Positions 17,736 to 25,199 of a stretch of DNA of 64,000 nucleotides are shown piece by piece; position 1 is the stretch's first letter; each line of letters opens with the position of its first letter. Source of the stretch: Ensifer sp. LC163. GTDB lineage: Bacteria > Pseudomonadota > Alphaproteobacteria > Rhizobiales > Rhizobiaceae. The DNA lies in contig NZ_MBSS01000007.1 of assembly GCF_001695855.1 (NCBI RefSeq), positions 1-64,000 on the forward strand. Direction: 5' to 3'. The notes below the pieces were generated by a model that ran no database searches, had not been told where the DNA came from, and saw only the letters and a list, made by a program, of their open reading frames with translations. Position numbers and translations under genes: made by a program.

Positions 17736-17810
17736 TGGAGCGGGTGAGGCGATTCGAACGCCCGACCCCAACCTTGGCAAGGTTGTGCTCTACCCCTGAG
17801 CTACACCCGC
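17736..17810 (-). tRNA. tRNA-Gly (GCC)
   Basis: On the minus strand the gene starts GCGGGTGTAGCTCAG and ends with CACCCGC-T-CCA, giving a perfect 7-bp acceptor stem. The anticodon loop CTTGCCAAG carries GCC, and the T arm reads GGGCGTTCGAATCGCC. The CCA end is encoded. Confidence 0.97.
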
Positions 17811-18064
17811 TCATTACCTCGGTCCGGGGGTAGTCGGTGGACCGTGGGTGCCGCGCTGTCTTGCGGCGACGGGCGGTATATGGCCTAAGCGATTTTGGAA
17901 TGCAACAGGGAAATGACGAGAAATCGAATATTTTTTGGGAGCCTCCCCGGGAAGCCCGCAAATGCCGCGTTTTCGCACCGCTCCGCCGTCTCTGAGATTG
18001 CACGGCGCGGCCGTTCTCCCCTAAAGCAGACTGGAAAAAACCGACCGGCAGGAGAATCACCCCG
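17811..18064. other. Intergenic region upstream of tRNA-Gly and the ProX-like gene
   Basis: With 17623-17735 this makes about 440 bases between protein genes, containing only the tRNA. I see no second RNA gene, clear promoter box or coding frame. An AGGAG lies 7 bases before the ATG at 18065. Confidence 0.4.
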
Positions 18065-18574
18065 ATGAACGAAGCGCAACCGAAGACCGCGGACGAGCTT
18101 TTCCGCTTTCTCGACGATCTCGGCATCGAACACAGCACCAAAAAACACGAGCCGGTGTTCACCGTAGCCGAATCGGTGGCACTGCGTGACGAGATCCCCG
18201 GCGGCCATACCAAGAACCTGTTCGTGAAGGACAAGAAGGACAACTACTTCCTGCTGACCGTCGAAGAACACGCAACCGTGGATCTGAAGACGGTGCATCA
18301 GGTCATCGGCGCGGCAAGCAAAGTTTCCTTCGGCAAGCCCGAGAAGCTGATGGAATATCTCGGCGTCATCCCTGGAGCGGTGACCGCGCTTGGCGCCATC
18401 AACGACATCGGCGGCAACGTCAAGGTGATCATCGACGAGGAATTGATGACGTTCGATGTGATCAACTGCCATCCGCTTTCCAACGACGCGACGACCTCGA
18501 TCGCCTCGAAGGACCTGTTGCGTTTCATGGAAGCCACGGGACATGAACCGCTTGTCTTGAAAGTGACGGCCTGA
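18065..18574 (+). CDS. ProX/YbaK-like aminoacyl-tRNA deacylase
   Basis: The 169-residue protein belongs to the prolyl-tRNA synthetase-associated (YbaK/ProX) family, trans-editing factors that remove Ala or similar amino acids from mischarged tRNA. Visible blocks are FTVAESVALRDEIPGGHTKNLFVKDKKDNYFLLTV with the conserved lysine-rich loop, and GAVTALGAINDIGGNVKVIID. Length and domain content match the free-standing form. It may form a unit with the thioredoxin gene 58 bases downstream. Confidence 0.88.
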   Translation: MNEAQPKTADELFRFLDDLGIEHSTKKHEPVFTVAESVALRDEIPGGHTKNLFVKDKKDNYFLLTVEEHATVDLKTVHQVIGAASKVSFGKPEKLMEYLGVIPGAVTALGAINDIGGNVKVIIDEELMTFDVINCHPLSNDATTSIASKDLLRFMEATGHEPLVLKVTA

Positions 18575-18632
18575 CATACGATCTTTGGCGCGAATGCAGG
18601 AAGCCGGATCACGAGCCGGCGAGGAGAGAAGA

Positions 18633-19610
18633 ATGACGGGCAACGACAATCCCTATGCAGGGTCCTTCGGCAACCAGATGACCGCTTCGGCTTCCTTCGG
18701 CGGCCAGCCGGCCGCGGCCGCCGCACCGGGCGGCGACCTGATCAAGGAAACGACGACCGCCAACTTCAGCAAGGACGTGCTGGACGCCTCGCGCCAGCAG
18801 CCTGTTCTCGTCGACTTCTGGGCGCCCTGGTGCGGACCGTGCAAGCAACTGACCCCCGTGATCGAAAAGGTCGTGACGGAAGCTGCCGGCCGCGTGAAGC
18901 TCGTCAAGATGAACATCGACGACCATCCATCGATCGCCGGCCAGCTCGGCATCCAGTCGATCCCCGCCGTCATCGCCTTTGTCGGCGGACGGCCGGTCGA
19001 CGGCTTCATGGGTGCAGTGCCTGAAAGCCAGATCAAGCAATTCATCGAAAAGATCGCCGGTCCTGCCGTCGACGACAGCAAGGCCGAAATCGAGGCCGTG
19101 CTTGCCGATGCCAAGGCGCTGATCGAGACGGGCGATGCCGAAAACGCCGCCGGCCTCTTCGGCGCCGTGCTGCAGGCAGACCCGGAGAATGCGGTGGCGA
19201 TTGCCGGCATGGTCGATTGCATGATCACGCTCGGCCAGATCGCCGAAGCGCGCGAAGCGCTTTCGAGCCTGCCGGAGGATCTTGCCAAGGATGCCGGCAT
19301 CAGTGCGATCGGCAAGAAGCTCGACCAGATCGAGGAAGCCCGCAAGCTCGGCGACCCGACAGCCCTGGAACAGCGCCTGGCGGCGAACCCGGATGACCAT
19401 GAGGCGCGCATGATGCTCGCCAAGATCCGCAACGTGGAAGGCGACCGCAATGGGGCGGCCGACCACCTGCTGACGATCATGAAGCGCGACCGGGCTTTCG
19501 ACGATGATGGCGCACGGCGCGAGCTCGTCTCCTTCTTCGAAGTATGGGGTCCGAAAGACCCGGCGACGGTCGCCGCCCGCCGCAAGCTGTCGTCGATTCT
19601 CTTTTCCTGA
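18633..19610 (+). CDS. Thioredoxin with C-terminal TPR-like region (CnoX/YbbN-like)
   Basis: This 325-residue protein joins a thioredoxin domain with active site WCGPC at residues 66-70 to an alpha-helical tetratricopeptide-like C-terminal half (DAKALIETGDAENAAGLFGAVLQADPENA). Proteins of this type act as redox-active co-chaperones. A 40-residue Ala/Gly-rich segment precedes the Trx domain. GGAGAGAAG precedes the ATG at 18633. The LON-domain and Trm112 genes follow on the same strand. Confidence 0.9.
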   Translation: MTGNDNPYAGSFGNQMTASASFGGQPAAAAAPGGDLIKETTTANFSKDVLDASRQQPVLVDFWAPWCGPCKQLTPVIEKVVTEAAGRVKLVKMNIDDHPSIAGQLGIQSIPAVIAFVGGRPVDGFMGAVPESQIKQFIEKIAGPAVDDSKAEIEAVLADAKALIETGDAENAAGLFGAVLQADPENAVAIAGMVDCMITLGQIAEAREALSSLPEDLAKDAGISAIGKKLDQIEEARKLGDPTALEQRLAANPDDHEARMMLAKIRNVEGDRNGAADHLLTIMKRDRAFDDDGARRELVSFFEVWGPKDPATVAARRKLSSILFS

Positions 19611-19734
19611 GCAGAGCGCCGAGATCGGTGCGTTTTTCCCTTGAGATTTTCAAGGGACGCACCATTTCATGATCTGGTTGGCCACGCTGCTTGGCGTGGC
19701 GAGGCAAGGCAGGATATCTGCAAGGTCAATCGGA

Positions 19735-20415
19735 ATGCATGTCGGAAATGCACGTTATCTCGGTCCGCAGGACTTACCGGAGATCATTCCGGTGTTTCCG
19801 CTGACCGGTGCGCTGCTGCTCCCCGGCGCCCAATTGCCGCTCAACGTCTTCGAGCCGCGCTACCTGGCGATGCTCGACGATGCCCTTTCCGGCAATCGGC
19901 TGATCGGGATCGTCCAGCCCTCCTTCTGCGAAGGCCGCGACGATATCGGCGTCGGGCCGGTGCCCGCGCTGTGTCAGGTCGGCTGCATCGGCCGCATCAC
20001 CTCCTTTGCCGAAACCGGCGACGGCCGCTACATCGCCTCGCTGACCGGCGTGTGCCGCTACCGGCTGTTTAACGAGGTGGTCGGCACGCGCGGCTACCGC
20101 CGCTTCCGCATCGGCCCCTTCACGGCCGATCTCGAAAATCGCGACGATGAAAGCCTGGTCGATCGTTCGGCGCTGCTGGCGGCCTTCAGGGCCTATCTGG
20201 AGGCCAACAAGCTGAAGGCCGACTGGGAGAGCGTCGAACGCGCCAGCAACCGCACGCTGGTCAATTCCATGGCGATGATGTCTCCCTATGGGCCGGCGGA
20301 GAAACAGGCGCTGCTCGAGGCCCCCGACCTGAAGACCCGCGCCGAAACGCTGATCGCCATTACCGAGATCGTGCTTGCGCGCAATTTCGGCGACGTCGAC
20401 AACATCCTGCAGTGA
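19735..20415 (+). CDS. LON substrate-binding domain protein
   Basis: The 226-residue protein consists of the N-terminal substrate-recognition domain of Lon protease without ATPase or protease domains. The family motif IPVFPLTGALLLPGAQLPLNVFEPRYLAML lies near residues 18-47. The role of such stand-alone domains is unclear. I start at the ATG at 19735; a longer frame from 19669 adds residues without family resemblance. Trm112 follows after 10 bases, and the thioredoxin gene precedes it by 124. Confidence 0.88.
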   Translation: MHVGNARYLGPQDLPEIIPVFPLTGALLLPGAQLPLNVFEPRYLAMLDDALSGNRLIGIVQPSFCEGRDDIGVGPVPALCQVGCIGRITSFAETGDGRYIASLTGVCRYRLFNEVVGTRGYRRFRIGPFTADLENRDDESLVDRSALLAAFRAYLEANKLKADWESVERASNRTLVNSMAMMSPYGPAEKQALLEAPDLKTRAETLIAITEIVLARNFGDVDNILQ

Positions 20416-20425
20416 GTGAGGGGCC

Positions 20426-20614
20426 ATGGACGTCAACGCCAGCAAGGTCGATCCGAAACTGCTCGAACTGCTCGTCTGCCCGCTGACCAAGGGCCGGCTC
20501 AGCTATCGCGCCGAAGCGGGCGAACTCGTCTCGGAAAAGGCGCGGCTCGCCTATCCCATCCGCGATGGTGTTCCGATCATGCTGATCTCCGAAGCGCGAA
20601 AAATCGAGGACTGA
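20426..20614 (+). CDS. Trm112 family protein
   Basis: This 62-residue protein resembles the YcaR/Trm112 small zinc-ribbon-like family ([18 protein letters not shown], then [18 protein letters not shown]). In eukaryotes Trm112 activates methyltransferases; the bacterial role is poorly defined. Only one cysteine is present (residue 18), so a zinc site is unlikely. It is probably co-transcribed with the LON-domain gene. Confidence 0.88.
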   Translation: MDVNASKVDPKLLELLVCPLTKGRLSYRAEAGELVSEKARLAYPIRDGVPIMLISEARKIED

Positions 20615-20656
20615 CGCCGGCGATCGTACTGACCACGATCCGCATGCGTCTCATCT

Positions 20657-20776
20657 GCCCCTCATCCGGCCTGTCGGCCACCTTCTCCCCGCAAGCGGGG
20701 AGAAGGACAGGTGCGGCACGCTCGGCGCAATGGTCCCCTCTCCCCGCATGCGGCGAGAGGGCTAGGGTGAGGGGCA
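20657..20776. repeat. Rhizobial palindromic repeat, type C (two inverted modules)
   Basis: A left module CCCCTCATCCGGCCTGTCGG with hairpin TTCTCCCCGCAAGCGGGGAGAA is followed by an inverted right module CTCTCCCCGCATGCGGCGAGAG ending TAGGGTGAGGGG. The right module is the complement of the copy at 13975. It lies between convergent Trm112 and the UbiH-like gene and may act as a bidirectional terminator. Confidence 0.75.
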
Positions 20777-20804
20777 AGGCTCAGGCATCAGAGGCTTTTG
20801 CGCC

Positions 20805-22019
20805 TCAGATCGGCTGGCCGGAAAGCAATCGCGGGTCGGCGTCGCCGGCAGTGCCGGCCGCCTGGCGGATGAAGAAGCTTTTCAGCGACGGCAGACGATC
20901 GACGAGGCCAAGACCGAAGTCCCGGGCGATCCTGACCGGCGTGATGTCGTTCGAAAACAGCCGGTTGAGCACATCCGTGGTCACCCCCATGCGGAAGGTG
21001 TCGAACCGTCGCCAGATCTGGTAGCGCTCGAGAATGGCAAGCGAACCGATATCAAGCCCGAGGCGATCCGCCTCGACGATCGTCTCTGCCAGCGCCGCCA
21101 CGTCCTTGAAGCCGAGATTGAGCCCCTGGCCGGAGATCGGGTGGATGCCGTGCGCGGCATCGCCCGCCAGCGCAAACCGCGGCTTCACGAAATCGCGGGC
21201 AAGCGTCAGGCCGAGCGGAAAGGCGCGACGGCCGCCGACGACCTTGAGATGTCCGAGCCTGTGACCGAAGCGGCGCTCCAGTTCTTCTTCGAAGAGGAAG
21301 TCGTCGCCCTTGACCAGGCGCTCGGCGTCCTCGGTACGCTCGGTCCACACCAGCGACGAACGGTTGTTCTTGAGCGGCAGCGTGGCGAAGGGCCCGGCCG
21401 GCAGGAAATGCTCCTCGGCCGTGCCGTTATGCGGGCGTTCATGCTCGACAGTGGTGACGATGCCCGACTGGCCATAGTCGAACTCCACCGTCTTGATGCC
21501 GGCCGCATCGCGCAGCTTCGAGCGCACGCCGTCGCAGGCAACCAGCAGGCGGGCCTCCAACTGCTCGCCGCCGGCAAGCGTCACGGCAACCGCGTGATCG
21601 CCGCTCTCGAAAGTTTGGACCATCGTCGATTGCCGCACGGTCACGCCGAATTGGTCGCAGGCGGCGCGCAGCGCGCCGACCAAGGCGGTGTTGGGCACCA
21701 TATGGGCAAAGGGCCGCCCCTCTTCGCCCTCGCCGTCGAAGGTCAGGAAAACCGGGCGCACCGGGTCCGACGTCTTCGAATCGGTGATGACCATGCGTCG
21801 GATCGGCTCGGCCTCCGGCGCAATCGTCTGCCAGACGTCGAGAACATCGAGCATGCGCTCGGCCGCCGAGGCGACGGCAGAAGCGCGCTCGTCGCGCTTC
21901 CAGGCGCCTTCCGGCGCGCCGTCTAAGACAGAAACGGCGAGATGCGGCGCCGCCTTCTTCAGCGATACCGCGAGCGAAAGGCCGACATAGCCGCCGCCGG
22001 CAATCAACACATCGATCAT
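20805..22019 (-). CDS. UbiH/UbiF/COQ6-family FAD monooxygenase
   Basis: This 404-residue flavoprotein hydroxylates the aromatic ring during ubiquinone synthesis, or a related substrate. The FAD-binding GGGYVG is at residues 8-13, the DG motif is ACDGVRSKLRDAAG, and the GD motif is RFALAGDAAHGIHPISGQGLNLGFKD. The start ATG at 22019 directly precedes IDVLIAGGG. Which ring position it hydroxylates cannot be decided from sequence. It is divergent from tesB, with 85 bases between starts. Confidence 0.9.
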   Translation of the reverse strand: MIDVLIAGGGYVGLSLAVSLKKAAPHLAVSVLDGAPEGAWKRDERASAVASAAERMLDVLDVWQTIAPEAEPIRRMVITDSKTSDPVRPVFLTFDGEGEEGRPFAHMVPNTALVGALRAACDQFGVTVRQSTMVQTFESGDHAVAVTLAGGEQLEARLLVACDGVRSKLRDAAGIKTVEFDYGQSGIVTTVEHERPHNGTAEEHFLPAGPFATLPLKNNRSSLVWTERTEDAERLVKGDDFLFEEELERRFGHRLGHLKVVGGRRAFPLGLTLARDFVKPRFALAGDAAHGIHPISGQGLNLGFKDVAALAETIVEADRLGLDIGSLAILERYQIWRRFDTFRMGVTTDVLNRLFSNDITPVRIARDFGLGLVDRLPSLKSFFIRQAAGTAGDADPRLLSGQPI

Positions 22020-22104
22020 CCGCTTTCTCCCGTCGCACTTGAGCATCGTTTCATGCCTATATAGATCAATGCCATCGCCGTTCCTACCATCGGAGACAGC
22101 CGAA

Positions 22105-22995
22105 ATGTCGCGCCCCACTGAGACCGCAACGCCCATGGATGCGCTGCTTGCCACACTCGACCTCGAAAAGCTCGAGGAGAACCTGTTCCGTGGCCGCAGT
22201 CCCCAGGTCGGCTGGCAACGCGTGTTCGGCGGCCAGGTGATCGGCCAGGCACTGGTCGCAGCCCAGCGCACCGTCGACGAGGGCCGCTACGTGCATTCGC
22301 TTCACGCCTATTTCATGCGCCCCGGCGACCCGTCGGTGCCGATCATCTACGAGGTCGATCGCATCCGCGACGGCTCCAGCTTTGCAACACGCCGGGTGGT
22401 TGCCATCCAGCACGGCAAGGCGATCTTCTCGATGTCGGCGTCGTTCCAGTATGACGAAGACGGCTTCGAGCATCAGATCGAGATCCCCGACGTGGCGATG
22501 CCGGAGACCCTGCCGGGCGAACAGGAGCTGAAGGACAAGTTCCTGGCGCACGCGCCCGAAGCGATCCGTCGTTACTGGGAGCGGCCGCGACCGATCGAGA
22601 TCCGACCGGTCTCGCTCGCCCACTATTTCGCCCGCAACGACGGCAAGCCGACCCAGGACGTCTGGGTCAAGGCCGTCGGCCACGTGCCCGACGAGCGCCA
22701 CCTGCAGGCGGCAGTGCTTGCCTATCTCTCCGACATGACGCTGCTCGACACCTCGCTCTATGCGCATGGAACGTCCGTGTTCGATCGCAACCTGCAGGTT
22801 GCAAGCCTTGATCACGCCATGTGGTTCCATCGCCCCTGCAAGATGGACGACTGGCTGCTCTACACCCAGGACAGCCCCAGTGCCCATGGTGCCCGCGGCA
22901 TGACCCGCGGCAGCCTTTTTGATCGTTCCGGCGTGCTGATTGCCTCGGTTGCACAGGAAGGTCTGATCCGGAAAAAGGCAGCTGAACAGAAATAA
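22105..22995 (+). CDS. tesB: Acyl-CoA thioesterase II
   Basis: TesB hydrolyses medium- and long-chain acyl-CoA. The 296-residue double hot-dog protein contains RVFGGQVIGQALVAAQRTV and HSLHAYFMRPGD in the first half, and LSDMTLLDTSLY, LDHAMWFHRP and DRSGVLIASVAQEGLIR in the second, covering the Asp/Thr/Gln active-site positions. GGAGACAGCCGAA precedes the ATG at 22105. Confidence 0.94.
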   Translation: MSRPTETATPMDALLATLDLEKLEENLFRGRSPQVGWQRVFGGQVIGQALVAAQRTVDEGRYVHSLHAYFMRPGDPSVPIIYEVDRIRDGSSFATRRVVAIQHGKAIFSMSASFQYDEDGFEHQIEIPDVAMPETLPGEQELKDKFLAHAPEAIRRYWERPRPIEIRPVSLAHYFARNDGKPTQDVWVKAVGHVPDERHLQAAVLAYLSDMTLLDTSLYAHGTSVFDRNLQVASLDHAMWFHRPCKMDDWLLYTQDSPSAHGARGMTRGSLFDRSGVLIASVAQEGLIRKKAAEQK

Positions 22996-23123
22996 GGCAC
23001 TTATTTTTTTCTGCCTATTTTTTAATCTTCTAAAGTGACGTTTTTTTAGCGCGTCGCGGCACTCACGCTGCATGCGATAATTTTCCCATGCCTTTTCATA
23101 GGTTTAGATCGCAACAACGAATC

Positions 23124-23139
23124 TGGCACGCCCCTTGAA
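23124..23139 (+). promoter_or_regulatory. Sigma-54-type promoter of glnK-amtB
   Basis: TGGCACG-CCCC-TTGAA matches the -24/-12 promoter with correct spacing (10 bases between GG and the -12 position), but has GA instead of the usual GC at -12. It lies about 100 bases before glnK, which in rhizobia is NtrC/sigma-54 controlled. I could not identify a convincing NtrC site upstream. Confidence 0.7.
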
Positions 23140-23144
23140 TGTAG

Positions 23145-23564
<420 letters not shown>

Positions 23565-23591
23565 GCCACGCCGTTCAGGGAGCACTACTCG

Positions 23592-24956
23592 ATGTCGTCA
23601 AGCAAACTTTCCATCTCTCTGGCAAGGATCGGCGCAGCCTCTGCCGCCCTTCTTGCGCCGGTCGTCGCCTTTGCCCAGGAAGCCGCACCGGCAGCAGCCG
23701 CTGCCACTGCCGCAGCCCCCGTTCCCGACAAGGCCGACACGGCCTTCATGTTCTTCTCCACGCTGCTCGTCTTCTTCATGCTGATCCCGGGCCTCGCGCT
23801 CTTCTACGGCGGCCTCGTCCGCGCCAAGAACATGCTGTCTGTGCTGATGCAGTGCACCGTCATCGGCGCAGCGATGATGATCGTCTGGGTCGTCTATGGC
23901 TATTCCTTCGCCTTCGGCGGCTCCACCAGCCCCTATTTCGGTGGCTTCGCCAAGATGTTCCTCGCAGGCGTCTCGCTTGAAAGCACATCGGCCACCTTCT
24001 CCGAAGGCGTGGTCATTCCGGAATACATCTTCATGCTGTTCCAGATGACGTTCGCGGCGCTGACGCCGGCGCTCATCATCGGCGCCTTCGCCGAGCGCAT
24101 CAAGTTTTCGGCTGCCGTGCTCTTCTCCATCCTCTGGGCAACCTTCGTCTACTTCCCGATCGCCCACATGGTCTGGGACGGCAATGGTCTGCTCTTCGGC
24201 ATGGGCGCGCTCGATTTCGCCGGCGGCACCGTCGTGCACATCAATGCCGGCGTCGCAGGCCTGATCGGCGCGATCATGGTCGGCAGGCGCACCGGCTTCG
24301 GCAAGGACATGATGGCTCCGCATTCGATGACGCTGACGCTCGTCGGTGCGGCGATGCTGTGGTTCGGCTGGTTCGGCTTCAATGCCGGCTCCAATCTCGA
24401 AGCTTCCGGCGGCGCGATGCTCGCAACCGTCAACACCTTCCTCGCAACGGCAGCCGCTATCCTCTCCTGGTCGGTCGTCGAAACCTTCTCCCGCGGCAAG
24501 GCTTCGATGCTCGGTGCGGCCTCGGGCATGATCGCCGGTCTCGTCGCCATCACCCCTGCCGCCGGCATTGCCGGCCCCATGGGCGCGATCGTCATGGGCC
24601 TGATCGTTTCGCCGCTGTGCTACTTCTTCGTCTCGGTGGTGAAGAACAAGTTCGGCTACGACGACACCGCTGACGTCTTCGGCGTCCACGGCGTCGGCGG
24701 CTTCTTCGGTGCGCTGGCAACCGGCATCTTCGCATCGTCCTCGCTCGGCGGCATCGGCTATGCCGACGGCGTCACCATGGGCGGCCAGTTCATGACCCAG
24801 CTTACCGCCGTTGCCATCACCATCGTCTGGTGCGGCGTCGTCTCGGCCATCCTCTACAAGGTGGTCGACGCGATCGTCGGCCTGAGGGTCTCGGTCGAAG
24901 CCGAGCGCGAAGGTCTCGACCTCTCGTCCCACGGCGAAGCCGCCTACCACAGCTAA
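23592..24956 (+). CDS. amtB: Ammonium transporter AmtB
   Basis: AmtB conducts ammonium across the inner membrane as a trimer. The 454-residue protein has a cleaved signal-like N-terminus (LLAPVVAFAQEA), a short Ala-rich linker, and eleven expected membrane segments. Signature regions include DFAGGTVVHINAGVAGL and the twin-histidine positions in PIAHMVWDGNG and DVFGVHGVGGFFG. The C-terminal tail ends EREGLDLSSHGEAAYHS, the part contacted by GlnK. It is second in glnK-amtB and followed by a strong terminator. Confidence 0.96.
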   Translation: MSSSKLSISLARIGAASAALLAPVVAFAQEAAPAAAAATAAAPVPDKADTAFMFFSTLLVFFMLIPGLALFYGGLVRAKNMLSVLMQCTVIGAAMMIVWVVYGYSFAFGGSTSPYFGGFAKMFLAGVSLESTSATFSEGVVIPEYIFMLFQMTFAALTPALIIGAFAERIKFSAAVLFSILWATFVYFPIAHMVWDGNGLLFGMGALDFAGGTVVHINAGVAGLIGAIMVGRRTGFGKDMMAPHSMTLTLVGAAMLWFGWFGFNAGSNLEASGGAMLATVNTFLATAAAILSWSVVETFSRGKASMLGAASGMIAGLVAITPAAGIAGPMGAIVMGLIVSPLCYFFVSVVKNKFGYDDTADVFGVHGVGGFFGALATGIFASSSLGGIGYADGVTMGGQFMTQLTAVAITIVWCGVVSAILYKVVDAIVGLRVSVEAEREGLDLSSHGEAAYHS

Positions 24957-25027
24957 GCCCATCGCGGCGCCGTCAACAGGCGCCGCTCAACGTCCCGTCG
25001 CGGTCCGTCTGATGCGGATCGCCTTTG

Positions 25028-25055
25028 GCCCGGATCGAAAGATCCGGGCTTTTTT
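25028..25055 (+). terminator. Terminator of glnK-amtB
   Basis: GCCCGGATC-GAAA-GATCCGGGC forms a perfect 9-bp stem with a stable tetraloop, followed by six T. Confidence 0.93.
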
Positions 25056-25199
25056 GCCCAATCACGCCGATTGCACACCGTCGCCAACCGGTATTTTAGC
25101 GGCATATACGCATGGTTAATGTCGCATTAACCGTACTCCGCTTAGGTTGATTCCATGGCGCGCAATGTGCCTTGAAGATCGAGACGGGCAGCAGGCAAC

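Noticed and set aside
23040-23123. NtrC binding sites upstream of the glnK sigma-54 site
   Set aside because: GCATGC-type half sites occur but no pair matches the TGCAC-N-GTGCA pattern well enough.
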